64,000 nt of DNA from Pteria penguin (GCA_035048485.1 CM068583.1:63670306-63734305), one strand, 5' to 3'. Counted from the first letter of the stretch, positions 1 to 13,439 are shown. Numbers and translations are program-made. The notes: generated by a model not told the origin, from the sequence alone.

Positions 1-841
1 CTGAAACTTTGTATTCCTACACGCTTTCTGTTTGATGACAAGATGTACATTTTGGCGTTTGATTCTTTGAAGTATAACCCGTTTTGTCCCTTTGTGCTAT
101 CTGTTGCCGAGTGGATACAGTAAATCTGACGTCAGCCTGTTCCTAGGAGGACTGCTGAACAGATATGGTCAGCGTAAGCGTTCTACAGAAATAACACCCC
201 CCCCCCCCAAAAAAAAAAAAAAAAAAAAAAAAAAACCGTATCGTCCCAGTAAAAGTCAAAGTTGGACGATTCCTACTGGACTTAATGTAGCGATTGCAAG
301 GGGTAATAGAAAAAAATGGCTCATTGAATTTTTTCTTTTTATTTTTTGATGTGTCATTCCTGGGTATCATGTGAGATTCTAATTAAATTATGAATACACC
401 ATTCAGGGTTGGTTTGTCCGCTAGAGTTATCTCCCTTTCTATACAATAAAATAAGAAAAGCTATTTTGGACTGTGTTGCGCCCACAGGCGACACATGTGT
501 TCACTTGAACACCCATTCTAGAAATTTATATTAGAACATTTATACGCAAACAAAATAACTATTTTCAAAAGGCTCTAAAGTGTATATTGACTTACAGTCA
601 GTGTAATATGAAGCATCTCGTAGAATATCTCTCGTCTTTGTGTTAATGTTTCTCTCCGCTGGGTAATACATAATGTTTTTGATTGTGAACCAACTAACTA
701 CAAACTTGGTTACAATATTTTTGTATAGAAGCCATACTTTATAGATTCAGTACAATCGTACTTACGTATTAATGAAATCAAGTGAGATCGCTAAGGAATC
801 AATAACGAAATACATTCAGGTATGACAATATTGGAAGAGCA
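1..841. other. 5' flank of the Rieske gene, no gene seen
   Basis: No convincing coding sequence. There is a C-run followed by an A-run at about 197-234. The last stretch before 842 presumably holds the promoter and 5' UTR of the Rieske gene, but I see no clear core promoter motif. Confidence 0.5.
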
Positions 842-998
842 ATGACAATGGCGGAGTGGCGAGTAATAGCAGAAATGACGGAATTACAAGACGCAGCGTG
901 TCGTCGTGTGTACTCAGCAAAGTGCAAAGAGAACGACATAGCACTTTTCTACCGGGATGGTAGATTTTTTGCTTTAGACGCATGGTGTAGCCATATGG
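842..998 (+). CDS. RFESD: Rieske 2Fe-2S domain protein, exon 1 (RFESD-like)
   Basis: First coding exon of a small soluble Rieske-type iron-sulfur protein. It encodes about 52 residues ending in the first half of the cluster-binding motif, C49-S-H51-M-G, followed by a donor GTATGT at 999. Translation may start at 842 or, with a better context (acaATGGCGG), at 848. The exon ends in phase 1, which matches the acceptor at 5704 exactly: joining rebuilds a Gly-Gly-Pro-Leu continuation typical of the RFESD family, Rieske proteins of unclear role found in animals. Together the exons give the canonical CxH...CxxH ligand set. The 5' exon sits 4.7 kb from exon 2 because the intron is filled with minisatellites. 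No mitochondrial targeting sequence or membrane anchor is visible, unlike the Rieske subunit of complex III. Confidence 0.8.
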
Positions 999-1114
999 GT
1001 ATGTATATATGCAATATCTCTGATGATTTAAACTTTTATTATTATGCGGTCATAGCTACTACTCTCTTTAATCATAATCAAGTAGGGGTGGAAATCATGT
1101 CGCGCAGCTTATGT

Positions 1115-1945
1115 CATCCCGTCTGACTGTAGTTGGGGCTTCCAGACACATTACAGGACATCCCGTCTGACTGTAGTCGGGGCTTCCAGACACATTACAA
1201 GACATCCCCTTTGACTGTAGTCGGGGCTTCCAAACATATTACAAGACATCCCGTCTGACTGTAGTCGGGGCTTCCAGACACATTACAAGACATCCCGTCT
1301 GACTGTAGTCGGGGCTTCCAGACACATTACAAGACATCCCGTCTGACTGTAGTCGGGGCTTCCAGACATATTACAAGACATCCCATCTGAGTGTAGTCGG
1401 GGCTTCCAGACACATTACAGGACATCCCGTCTGAATGTAGTCGGGGCTTCTAGACACATTACAAGACATCCCGTTTAACTGTAGTCGGGGCTTCCAAACA
1501 TATTACAAGACATCCCGTCTGACTTTAGTCGGGGCTTCCAGACACATTACAAGACATCCCGTCTGACTGTAGTCTGGGCTTCCAGACACATTACAGGACA
1601 CCCCGTCTGACTGTAGTTGGGGCTTCCAGACATTACAAGACATCCCGTCTGACTGTAGTCGGGGCTTCCAGACATATTACAAGACATCCCGTCTGACTGT
1701 AGTCGGGGCTTCCAGACATATTACAAGACATCCCGTCTGACTGTAGTCGGGACTTCCAGACATATTACAAGACATCCCGTCTGACTGTAGTTGGGGCTTC
1801 CAAACACATTACAAGACATACCGTTTGACTGGCGTCGGGGCTTCCAGACACAATACAAGACATCCCGTCTGACTGTAGTCGGGTCTTCCAGGTACCTTAC
1901 AAGGCATCCCGTCTGACTGTAGTCGGGGCCTCCAGACATATTACT
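1115..1945. repeat. 44-bp minisatellite in Rieske intron 1
   Basis: About 19 tandem copies of a 44-bp unit containing CCCGTCTGACTGTAGTCGGG. The unit itself holds a short imperfect inverted repeat (CCCG...CGGG). Copies differ by a few substitutions, with one short deletion near 1630. Open frames here are by-products of the repeat. Confidence 0.93.
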
Positions 1946-2104
1946 TCACATCCAGACATTTGTTGAATGTCGCTGTATATCAAGACAAATAGGCAGATCG
2001 CATCGTTTTATACTTATTAATTGATATTGACATGTTGCTCCTTTTGTTTTTACTTCAGTTGCGATAAGTGTAAATTTGGGCCTGTATAAGGACCATAACA
2101 ACAG

Positions 2105-4135
2105 TGACTGTCATGACTATTAACCACAACAACAGAATGGTTATCAGCCACAACAACAGAATGACTATTAACCACAACAGAGTGAATATTATGACTATTA
2201 ATCACACGTACAACAGAGTGACTTTTACAACTGTTAACCATAGTTGAGTGAATACTACGAGTATTATCTACAGTTATAGTGTGAACATTGTAACTATTAT
2301 CCACAGTTGTAGTGTGAACATTGTGACTATTATCCACAGATGTAATGTGAAAATTGTGATTACTATTCACAGATGTAATGTAAACATTGTGACTATTATC
2401 TACAGTTGTAGTGTGAACATTGGTGACTATTATCTACAGTTGTAGTGTGTGATCATTGTGACTATTATCCACAGATGTAATGTGAACATTGTAACTATTA
2501 TTCACAGATGTAATGTGAACATTATGACTATTATCTACAGTTGTAGTGTGAACATTGTGACTATTATCTACAGTTGTAGTGTGAACATTGTGACTATTAT
2601 TCACAGATGTAATGTGAACATTGTAACTATTATTCACAGATGTAATGTGAACATTGTGACTATTATCCACAGTTGTGTGAACATTGCGACCATTATCCAC
2701 AGATATAATGTGAACATTGTGACTATTATCCACAGTTGTGGTGTGAACATTGTCACTATTATCCACAGTTGTAGTGTGAACATTGTGACTATTATCTACA
2801 GTTGTAGTGTGAACATTGTGACTATTATCCACAGTTGTAGCGTGAACATTATGACTATTATCTACAGTTGTAGTGTGAACATTGTCACTATTATCTACAG
2901 TTATAGTGTGAACACTGTGACTATTATTCACAGATGTAGTGTGATCATTGTGACTATTATTCACAGATGTAATGTGAACATTGTGGATATTATCTACAGT
3001 TGTAGTGTGAACATTGTGACTATTATCCACAGATGTAATGTGAACATTGTGACTATTATCCACAGATGTAATGTGAACATTGTGACTATTATCCACAGAT
3101 GTAGTGTGAACATTGTGGATATTATCTACAGTTGTAGTGTGAACATTGTGGACTATTATCCACAGATGTAATGTGAACATTGTGACTATTAACCACAAAT
3201 GTAATGTGAACATTGTGACTATTATTCACAGATGTAGTGTGAACATTGTGACTATTATCCACAGATGTAGTGTGAACATTGTGACTATTATTCACAGTTG
3301 TAGTGTGGACATTGTGACTATTATCTACAGTTGTAGTGTGAACATTGTGACTATTATCTACAGTTGTAGTGTGAACATTGTGACTATTATCTACAGTTGT
3401 AGTGTGAACATTGTGACTATTATCCACAGATGTAATGTGAACATTGTGACTATTATCCACAGATGTAATGTGAACATTGTGACTATTATCCACAGATGTA
3501 GTGTGAACATTGTGACTATTATCCACAGATGTAATGTGAACATTGTGACTATTATCCACAGATGTAATGTGAACATTGTGACTATTATCCACAGATGTAG
3601 TGTGAACATTGTGACTATTATTCACAGTTGTAGTGTGGACATTGTGACTATTATCTACAGTTGTAGTGTGAACATTGTGACTATTATCTACAGTTGTAGT
3701 GTGAACATTGTGACTATTATCTACAGTTGTAGTGTGAACATTGTGATTATTATCCACAGATGTAATGTGAACATTGTGACTATTATCCACAGATGTAGTG
3801 TGAACATTGTGACTATTATCCACAGATGTAATGTGAACATTGTGACTATTATCCACAGATGTAATGTGAACATTGTGACTATTATCCACAGATGTAGTGT
3901 GAACATTGTGGATATTATCTACAGTTGTAGTGTGAACATTGTGACTATTATCCACAGATGTTATGTGAACATTGTGACTATTATCCACAGATGTAATGTG
4001 AACATTGTGACTATTATCCACAGATGTAGTGTGAACATTGTGACTATTATCCACAGATGTAATGTGAATATTGTGACTGTTATCTACAGTTGTAGTGTGA
4101 ACATTGTGACTATTATCCACAGATGTAATGTAAAT
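2105..4135. repeat. 33-bp minisatellite in Rieske intron 1
   Basis: About 60 tandem copies of a 33-bp unit (core ACTATTATCCACAGATGTA). The first roughly 130 bp are degenerate; from about 2230 on the copies are highly regular, with alternating CACAGATGTAATG, CACAGATGTAGTG and CTACAGTTGTAGTG variants that themselves form a higher-order pattern. Since 33 is divisible by 3, several frames on both strands stay open for hundreds of codons without being genes. Confidence 0.95.
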
Positions 4136-5703
4136 TGGGGTAAAACTAAAACAGTATTTCCCTCTTTCGTATATGGGTATATGACTTAAACAATTCGGAA
4201 TACAACTACAAAATAAGGAACCAGCCATTTGATTTCCACTTGAGGGAGGAAGACGTAGACGCCAGATTTTGTAAGCAATTCATAAAAGCCGAAAAATTTT
4301 CAAGTTGAACTAATTCATAAGGATTTAAATATCGTAATTTATGGAAAATTATACCAAGAAAAATTATTACTATTTCTTTTATCTAATTCAAAAATCAACA
4401 AAAGCAAATGTGAAAATGAGATTTTAAAAATCTGAAAAATATATACGGAATTAAGGCCACAACAAATTAATGTCTTGTTCGACGGAATCGCCGCTCCGAT
4501 GTTCATTTTATTTTCAAATTTCCGGAAAACTGGTGCGGTCCTGTTTTATTTTTTTAATTTGTATTACGCGCCGGTTCCGGTTTTTACCAATTCTAGGCAG
4601 CATTCGGCGGCAATTTGTCTACACGTTAATGATGGACGGTAACAGTCTATTAACTCAAAGGATGTGTTGAAAAGTTCGGAAAATTTACGTCTACAGAAAA
4701 ACTGACAAATAACTTTATAAAAAGTATATAACCGCGGCTATTTTTGCATGGGCAAAAAGGTTTTAAAGTGTATTCTTTTTTCATTACATATGACCATAGT
4801 TTCATAAAAAAGTAGATATCTAAATTATAATTATTGATGATAAAGTCATCGACCATTGCAGTGACAGTAAAAAACTACAAAGACGTTCTTTCTTGAAGTT
4901 CAGTCTTACTTGTTAAATTTCTATCGTTCGCTGAAGTAACGTTGTACCAATTTTGCCACATTTATTATATTCTGTTGCAAGCATTTATCAAATAATGATA
5001 GTGTCATCACAGTCGATTAAGTATGCCTAACCCAGATGTCGGGGATAGCATGATCCTGCAATCCGGTGAATATTTTTGATAAATATGTTGAAGTTGTAAG
5101 CATAGAAGTCCTTATTATATATGTAAGTACAGTTTTCAAATAAAAAAAGAAAAGAAAAAAAATATCGCTCGATGTAAATATTGAAAAAAAAAAAAAAAAA
5201 TAAAAATAAAAAAAAAAAAAAAAAAAAAATAAATGAAAAAAAAAAGCAGCTCGCCGACTCTCTATTTTCATCATAAAAATCCAAATATCAAGAATTCTTT
5301 TTGGTGTGGCCTAAAAAAAATTGGGCAATAGTAAAAGAGAAACTAAGCTAAGTTACGAAACTTTAAGACAGGAAGTATCAGCTATGGGCTCAGATATCAT
5401 GGAGGAGTAATAAAAAACGTCAACGCCTCATGAAAGATCTGTACTGCATATTAATTCTGTGTACTGGTCGTAAAGGTAAATCCAGACGCGAGATAAATTC
5501 AGACGGTTCGTTAAAATCGTATTAAATGAACAAATTTTAAAATGTCCATGTGCATACTGTTTAAAAAGATGTTGTTCTTTCACGTTGTGCAGTTGAAAGT
5601 ACTTGAAATGCTCAATAAGCTACAAACATAGCGATCGTCCAGATATACCGCGCCCTTTTGTTATTTGTATGGTGACCTTGATTTTTCTTTATTATCATTT
5701 CAG
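4136..5703. other. rest of Rieske intron 1
   Basis: No gene is seen. A long A-rich tract at about 5145-5245 may be an old retroposon tail. The last bases before 5704 give an acceptor (ttatcatttcag). Confidence 0.5.
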
Positions 5704-5819
5704 GCGGTCCTCTTTATCAAGGGGATATTGAAGACTATAAAGGGAAGTGTCATATCATGTGTCCTTGGCATGGTTACATGTTTGACCTTGAAACAGGAAA
5801 GTGTGAAATAGGAATTCAG
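5704..5819 (+). CDS. RFESD: Rieske 2Fe-2S domain protein, exon 2 (RFESD-like)
   Basis: Second coding exon. It opens after ttatcatttcag in the phase left by exon 1, and carries the second ligand pair C72-P-W-H75 followed by G-Y-x-F-D-L-E-T-G, the classical Rieske fold around the CxxH loop. It ends in phase 0 at the donor GTCAGT (5820). The pre-loop segment GGPLYQGDIEDY is very close to vertebrate RFESD from general knowledge of the family. The C-terminal part of the domain must lie on one or more further exons, which I did not find with confidence between 5820 and about 13000. That interval is filled by a Jockey-like LINE and unique AT-rich sequence. The gene could be incomplete in the window or its last exon too short to recognise by eye. 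Confidence 0.82.
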
Positions 5820-5989
5820 GTCAGTTCTGAGTGAATAATTTAATTCGTAATACATCTAGCTACCTACATATCTTGTATCTGGTATTTGTATAGCATAGTT
5901 TATTAGTCTTAAGCAATACAGCTCATTGACATGCATATATAGTAAAACATTCAACATTATATACAAAATTGTTAGTAGCGAAAAAATAC

Positions 5990-8140
5990 AAAAGTATAAT
6001 GTAATATAAATAAATGTATGACACAATATAAGTATAGGTATAATTATATATGAAGTTTTCTGATAACAAAAGCATTTTTTATATATCTGCCAAGGTAACA
6101 AAGTTCTTTTACATTTTGACTGGCAAATAACTGTATCAATTTATAGACTGAAGGTTTTACGTAATAATGTTTTTTTTCAAAAATTTTACTATGTCATGAT
6201 AATAGGGACAAATAAAATGAAAGTCATCCTCTAAATCACAGAGAACATATACGTCTTTCGATGGGAATTTTCTTATATCTTCCCGTTTCTATAGTTAAAT
6301 AATGGGAAGATAATATTAATTTACATATGAGTTTCTTGCAATGAGTTGGAAAAGGTTATAATAAGTAAGTTTGTAATGTAAAATTATCAACAATATGCTT
6401 AAAAATAGTACACTTTGTAGAACTGTTAACATCTGCTAAAATACTTTGTTTATAAATATCTAATAATCGTTGCTTGGCAACTGCTAAAAGGTATTCTGGT
6501 TTTTCACAATATTGGTTATTCCATAAATTAAACAAACCCAAAGTTGACAATAAATTCCTGACCATTGCTGCCCAGTTGTTACAGTTAGGCTTATGTAATT
6601 GTTCATTATACATAAAATGATAACACGATCTCAAAATACAATTATTACTCGATATAAGTTTCATCCAATATTTCAAAATACGTAATTTTCGCATACATTC
6701 TAATGGCAATCTACCCAATTCACAATAAACAACTGCATTAGGAGTTGATCTCTTTACTCCAAGTAAGTATTTGCAAAAATCAATATGCACTTTTTCAATA
6801 TCTGGTGCAGAATGGAAATCCCCAAACTTCACAACCATAGTATGAAATGCTGCCAATGTTGGTATCAAACAAGGATAAAAGTGTTACAAAATTTAAAAAC
6901 ATATTATTACATTTTCTTTTCAATGAAAAAGCGCTTTCTTACATTATAATGCCAATTGTTTTTGAGCAACATTAATTTTTCATTTATAATTTAATAAAAT
7001 TCCCAAATAGCAGAATTTATCTACCACTTCAATTTTGTTACCATCATAATGCGAAATATCACAGTCTTTAAGTGCACCCCATTTCTGAAAACAATTATTT
7101 TAGTTTTATCAACATTTACATTCAATGCCCATTTACTTGTATACAATTCCAACGAGTTGAATAGAGATTGTAAACTTGTAGCCGATTCTGCTAAAACAAC
7201 CATATCATCGGCGTACATTATTAAAAGAGAGATAACTTTTGCAACTCGACAGATGCGTTGCCCTTAAGTGAAAAATCAGTTTCATAATCATTGATATACA
7301 GCGAAAATAGGAGAGGCGATATTATCTACCCTTGCAAAAACACCTAAATTGTTAACAAAGAAGTCGGAAATACTACCATCTAAAATAACTACAGATTTTA
7401 TATTACTGTACAATGAACGTAAAATCCTTAACGCTTTACCTCAGAGCCCTAGGGCATAAATTTTGTTCCACATTTTCACAGGATCAACGGTATCGAATGC
7501 TCCTTTAAAATCTGTAAAACAGCAATATAACCTTTTTCTTCTTACAAGATATTTGTTAACAAGCGTGTGAAGTGCAAATATTGCGTCAGTTGTACAATGA
7601 TGTGATCGAAAACCAAATTAAGCATCTGACAAAATATTGTTAACCTTCTGACCAGGTAATAAGGCGTTTTTTAAATACAGATGTAAAAAGTTTCGTCATA
7701 CAACATACAACAGTTTTGGATTTGACTTCCTGATGTTCTCTAGTATATCGCCTTGATGAAACAAATATTTTCTTTTCACCTTTTTTTATATGCCTTATAC
7801 TGTCTTTTACATTGTTGTAAATACACATGATTTTTCTAATGATTTTTGTCTGTTAAAATTGCTCAATGCCTTTCTGTATATGATATACAAACGTTTACAT
7901 TCATAATCGAACAAGGTTGATTATGCATTGCGTTGATACATGTATTATTATTATTTTGTTTGTGAGTGTTATTACTTGTAGGTAATTTATGAAAATCTGA
8001 CATCAAACTGGACAATTTGTCTATGAATGAAGTAATACAATTATCTATACTTTGACAGGAAGTAAGGTCATTACCATTTATACATTGATATAACATATCA
8101 ATATTATTATCTAAAACTATTCTGCTCTCGTTAGCCCTTC
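5990..8140 (-). mobile_element. decayed Jockey-like LINE (RT and C-terminal region)
   Basis: Read on the minus strand, about 7620-7440 encodes a degraded FGFRSHHCTTDAIFALHTLV-type segment and a FTDFKGAFDTVD motif, i.e. RT motifs of a non-LTR element. The stretch 7218-7021 carries the catalytic YADDMV box. The stretch 6868-6356 (170 codons open) contains the post-RT region with KYLLGVKRSTPN, typical of Jockey-clade pol proteins. About 6290-6080 continues with a cysteine-containing C-terminal piece (LCDLEDDFHFICPYY). Several stops and frameshifts separate the pieces and the 5' half (endonuclease) is not recognisable, so it is dead. It lies downstream of Rieske exon 2, possibly inside an intron. 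Confidence 0.8.
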
Positions 8141-10689
8141 AGTCCAACGATATTTAACACCATTTTAATCAACAATATTCAATGATGATAACTCACAACG
8201 ATAATCTTTTTCTAAAGAGATATTCCCAAAACTTTTCAGTTCAATGTGTGATGGTGCGTGGTATTTTTAATAGTTATTTACATTGGTTAATTATCTTGTT
8301 TGCTTGTTTGCAGTGATATCTTTAAATTGTTATCGCAGGTTAAATTCGTGGTTTTATTATAAAAGGGCTTGAATTTAATAATAGAATTTGACAGAAATTT
8401 ATAAAAGATTTCATTGCTTTTAACTAGTAAAACGAAATATATATACTACATTTCTATGATTAAACATTTTAAAGAAGTTTTTCTGATCTGTCGTTCTGTC
8501 TTTCAATGAGTTTGGGTTTAGGTTAAACCTACTTGATAAATACTTTTTTGTACATATATTTTGGGCTTTCACAATTTCGTACATATATGTCGAAACCCGC
8601 ATTTGGTGCAGAGAAAAAAATCATGTCTATCTTTAAATGGTCCAAGAACTTAAGTATTAATTATTCTTAATGCTTTCCTTTGCCAATTAACATTCAAACA
8701 TAGATGGGAAGTCATCACATACATTACGGAGACTGCGAAATGTCCAATTCTCCGCGTATCGCGGTTGACTATTTTGACGCAGACGACCGTGTTCACATCA
8801 CTAAATTTAATGGTGAACGTTCATAATAACAATCACGTATACATTTTTTTCCAAAGAGGCGTTTGAAATTACTATGTAATTAAAGGTGCGACATATTCCC
8901 GACTGTAGTCAAAAGTCTTTAAATTAACTAAAATCTGGAAGCTTAACCAAATATATGAATCAGTCTTGACTTTGATTTGACGCCCATCAAAGAAATTATC
9001 CAAGCCATTCTCAAAACTGAGTTAAGATATTGGAATAAAATCAACTTTGCAAAATACAATTTCTCTCGTGATTTCACTATTGCAAGAAGCAATCTAAATA
9101 AAAGCATACGTGTTTGTATTTATTTCGTATTTACTACATATTCACAGTAAATACAGGATAGATAGAAATCCTTTTAATCAGATTGTCGTCAAAATGAATT
9201 CGAACCTTTGTCTAACAAAATCGTTAAAGGTTTTCTTTCTGTTCGCTTTCCTGTTATTTTGTAATACTTGCCTTCATATCCCTTTATGATTTTTTACGCA
9301 AGATCGCATATGTAAATGTTAGAGAATAGTTTCGAGTTACCACGTGATTTGGTAAACTCCGAGCGTTAGGGAGGGTTGTACCAAATCACGCGGAACGAGA
9401 AAACTATTCTCTAACTTTCTTAATGCATACTTGACACCTCGAACAATTATCTTGACCAATAAACAAACCCAGCAATATTGTTAATAATCTCAAATGTAAA
9501 ATTGTCATTCTAGTACATCTGGTAATCTGGTTTAATATGTGCAATAGACCCAAAATATCGTTTTTGCTAAAGAACAATAATCATTTAGTGAGTTTCGTCT
9601 AGATTTGGATGGAAAATGAAACAATGAAGTTTCGAAGGAAAGGAAGTTGTGATGCATCGTAGTATACACTAACCTTTACATAGTAGGGTACTGCGGATTG
9701 TTGCAATGTTCCGCGTTAATGATAGTTCATTTAAAGAGCTAAATCGCGGTGATTGGTAGACAAAACTTAAAAATCATCGTGGGGATGACAACTGGACAAT
9801 AGCCGTTCTCTGTAGCCTGCTAATCATTTAAAAACTGTGTAGTTATATTTAATCACCAATGACACCGTCTTCTGGTATTGTTCTTGAATAATGTTTCATA
9901 AAACAAACACATACTTTTCAAGATATTTCTTGTGCCATAACAAGTATTACCCTCATATTTAATTTACTGTATAATAGTTGGGGTCTGATGTGTTTTAAAG
10001 TCCACGACAGTAAAAAGAATTTCTTTCCCCGTTTTCTATCCAATTTGCTTTTGAACGAATAAGTACCCATGATGCCTTGAATTTATATATTTCATCCAGT
10101 TCTTTCTCTAACTCCTTTCATTTTTATGTATTCATATGAACATTTGAGAATTAGTATTTTTAATTCTTTCAAATTTTTTTCCAGATAATATGCCTTTTCG
10201 TGACGCTTAGAGTTTTCGCTTTCTAAAATTTCATACGAAACTTTTAGCTTTAAATCTTATCTTTCCCATCTTTGTTGAGCATCACATATCTTCAAATTCA
10301 TTCATACTATCATGCAACAAAGCTCTAAATCCATCCCAGTATTGTTTATCCGTTAATAGAGAAGGGTTTCTGTATTCTTGGCAGTAAATTAGTAAATTAT
10401 TCTTGCACTGAGACGAGTTCTTTGGCTTTTGTTTGTATGTGACCAATTCGGTAATTCGTTAGTTCTTCATATATCCATGTATTGTATTTCCCTAGATTCG
10501 GTATTGAGCATAAATAAAATGACACGAGTTGTCGAAATGCATGTATGGTGCACGTATACACGTGAATATTTTATATCTATCTACAAACAAATATTGTTTT
10601 TGTTAGATAATAAATAAAGTACTAAGATATCAAGCAGTAGTTGAGAAGGTATGTCAGTTGTACAAGACAAAATAGAGATAGAGATAGAC
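8141..10689. other. AT-rich unique sequence, no gene recognised
   Basis: No conserved coding region is seen on either strand. A short open reading frame at 8703-8826 follows an AG but does not resemble a Rieske C-terminus. A small inverted repeat lies at 9318-9415. Confidence 0.45.
9318..9415. repeat. 98-bp inverted repeat (hairpin, MITE-like)
   Basis: Two arms of about 37 bp beginning GTTAGAGAATAGTTT and ending in the complementary AACTATTCTCTAAC surround a short GC-rich loop. Both arms contain a CACG/CGCG-TGATTTGGTA block. No target duplication is obvious, so the classification as a MITE remnant is tentative. Confidence 0.7.
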
Positions 10690-12536
10690 CTCTATAAAAG
10701 GAATCCCTATACCTAATATGAAACATGAAGTTAAAAATATCCAACACGCAGATGATCTTACTCTATTGTTGAAAAATATAGATTCTTTAAAGAAGTCAAT
10801 AGATATTATGGAAAATTTTTGTGAGCATGCTGGTTCGAAAATTAATTTTTCAAAAACAGAATGTTTACTGCTTGGATGTTTAAAAGACAGTGCTTCTGAA
10901 ATTAACGGCATCAAAGTCACTAATAAAGCAGTAAAATATTTGAGAGTCTATTTTGGCCATGACTCTATAGATTGTTACAATAAGAATTGGATGAATGTTT
11001 ATCATGATATGGACATAATGTTTGAATCTTGGAAAAAGCGAAGGCTTACCCTTTTTGGTAAAACATCTGTAATCAATTCATTAGCAATTTCAAAATTCAT
11101 ATATAAAGCTTCAGTATTACCGTTACCAGATGATCAACTATTGAAGAATATCAAAAGTTCTATTTTAAATTTCCTTTGGGGGAAAATGTTAGAATTAAAA
11201 GAAACAGTTTAATAGGCACAGTGGCTGATGGTGGTATTGGTGTTGTTGATATACGTTTAAAAATTAAAGCTATTAAAGCTTCTTGGGTACAAAGAGTTAT
11301 AAGTAATGGTATAATCAATGACTTTGTATCTAGTTTTTGTGACAAGTATGATGTCAACATGGACTATCTGTTAGCTACAACTGAAAAAGAGTGTTCGAAT
11401 TTCAATGTTATTCCAAAGCTACCAATGTTTTACAAAGAAATATTTACATGTTTCAATGAATGTAAGAAATCAACAAATATTAAATATTTACCACATGAAA
11501 GAGTACTTCTTCAATCAATTTGGAATAATGAATTATTTATGTACAAAAACAAAACGTTATGTTTCCCAAAGTGGCTACAGTGTAATTTTAAATTTGTAAA
11601 AGACCATCTTCGTAAGGAGGGAACTTTAAAAAGTATTAATGACATTTTTATTGATTTAAAAGATAAGTCAAATTGGTTATGCGAATGTAAAATTATGTAT
11701 ACTGTTTTAACAAAATTTTTAAGAACAGAGACATTGACGTGCATTGCCAAATGAATGTACAAAAGAATTTTTCATTTAATTTCAAAAATGGTTTCTGTAT
11801 TATAGAAGGAAAAAGATGCAATTTTTACTATTCTAACCTTTTAATCAATACTTTTCAAAACCAATTTATCAGTCCTATTTCTCCAGAGAGTATAATATTG
11901 AAAAACGAAACTGGAAATTAATTTATGAAACTAAAATTGATATCGATAATAAAATACTCGCTGAATTTAACTATAAATTCATGAATGACTTATTGATAAT
12001 TATTCATTTCTTTATAAAATCAAAGCAAGAGATAGCCCAAATTGTTTAACATGTAATGATATTGAAAATGCGAAGCATATACTCTTTGAATGTATCAATG
12101 TAAAATCTACATGGCTATCGGTTGGTAATATATTAAATTTTGACATTAAATGGAAGCATATTATGTTCGGTTTTTATTTAGAAAAAAATTCAAAGGTTGA
12201 TTTTTACAATGTTTTGTTATCATACATCTGTCTACGAATTTACAAGTATAAGATGTATTGTAGACTAGAAAATATTTTTGAATCTGAGTATGCAGTTAAA
12301 TTATCGGTGAAAAATTCTTTATTGAAAATGATATCTACTCCCTTTTTAAATAAAAACGTCATAAATTTCTCAAACAGATTAAAACAATTAATTAATGCAT
12401 TATGTTAAAAATACTGTGTCTTTTTGTTAATATCAACTTTGTTGATGGATTTTATTTTGTTATTGATATAATCTGTTTTCTATCATTGCATGTAAAATGT
12501 GATACTATGATTTAATCAATAAATGATCTAAAAAAT
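10690..12536 (+). mobile_element. 5'-truncated L1/Tx1-like LINE
   Basis: The 3' portion of a non-LTR retrotransposon ORF2. Translation from about 10694 gives the RT catalytic box (HADDLTLLL), a GSKINFSKTECLL segment, then KRRLTLFGKTSVINSLAISK and FLWGK, a succession characteristic of L1/Tx1-type RT thumb regions. At about 11185-11212 a frameshift moves the reading to the frame 11176-11754 (GGIGVVDIRLKIKAIKASWV). Further C-terminal pieces appear at 11739-11921 and 12163-12408 after more shifts. The 5' end is truncated within the RT domain and the 3' end is near an A-rich tail at about 12525. No endonuclease domain is present. A related fragment lies at 38390-38960. Confidence 0.85.
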
Positions 12537-13439
12537 AGAGATATTGGCTATCACAGCCCCTAGTAAAGGAATTCAATTAGCATGTAATACGAGCTTGAAG
12601 AATTCATTAAAATAATAATAATATATATATAATTGCTTTACAGCAAAATAGTTACAGTGTAAAGATAGAAGAAGGGAAAGTGTTAATTCTGCATAGCGAC
12701 GAGCTATCTCTTCAGCAGTGCACAAGTGATCAGAAAAATCAACAGAAACCATGACAACCATCATAACATAGGAATCAACTTAATGCATAATTTATCATTT
12801 AAATGTGGTATTGTATTTTTGACTTCTTAACGTTTCCCATTACTGATGTCACGTCAGACTGGACCAAATAATATGTCAGAATAAAGGAAAAAAGAAAAGT
12901 TACTGACTTAGTCGTGTGACAGAAGTCACCGAGGAAGTATACAGTATTTAATGTAATGATATGAAAAAATACACATCACAAAAATTTTCGATTATAGTGC
13001 ATTTACGATACCGACTTAGGACGGTCATATAATATGTCAATAGTCAATCAACTGGTGTGGTAGCCTTCCCACTCACCGCAACAGCAGAATAATCAAAGGA
13101 CACACATCTAAAACATAAATATATATATATATATATATTCCTCCATATAGAGATCAAAGGCTAACAAGTGTTTGAAGTTGAGAGGTCAGGAAAATACACG
13201 TATGGTAATGCAGAAAAATATCAGGGTATCAATAATATAAAAAGCGACATCAGAATAAGGAGACCGTGCTCTGCCGTTCTGGAAGCGAGCGCAAACCCTT
13301 GATCTGTAGGAGTTCCGGCTAAAAGTCATAGGGGACGAAGTTCAGGATCATGTCTCCCCTGAAGAAGGTTTGATCAAGGCCCGTCATTTAGTTTCACCGC
13401 CCTGTTAGCCAGCGTGCAACGTTCAAGTAAAAGTCTGTA
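12537..13439. other. intergenic, no gene recognised
   Basis: Contains a short (TA)n run near 13119-13138. On the minus strand 13300-13440 may still belong to the 3' UTR of the decayed Penelope-like element to its right. Confidence 0.4.

Noticed and set aside
2230..4135. CRISPR-like array
   Set aside because: Units are contiguous with no spacers, and the context is eukaryotic.
2248..4228. Long open frames of 240-368 codons with an 11-residue period on both strands
   Set aside because: Products of the 33-bp minisatellite; unit length divisible by three and lacking stops explains them. They lie in an intron and have no start or flanking coding sequence.
8703..8826. Possible Rieske exon 3 after an AG
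   Set aside because: The 41-codon frame does not resemble the C-terminal part of the Rieske domain of RFESD-type proteins.
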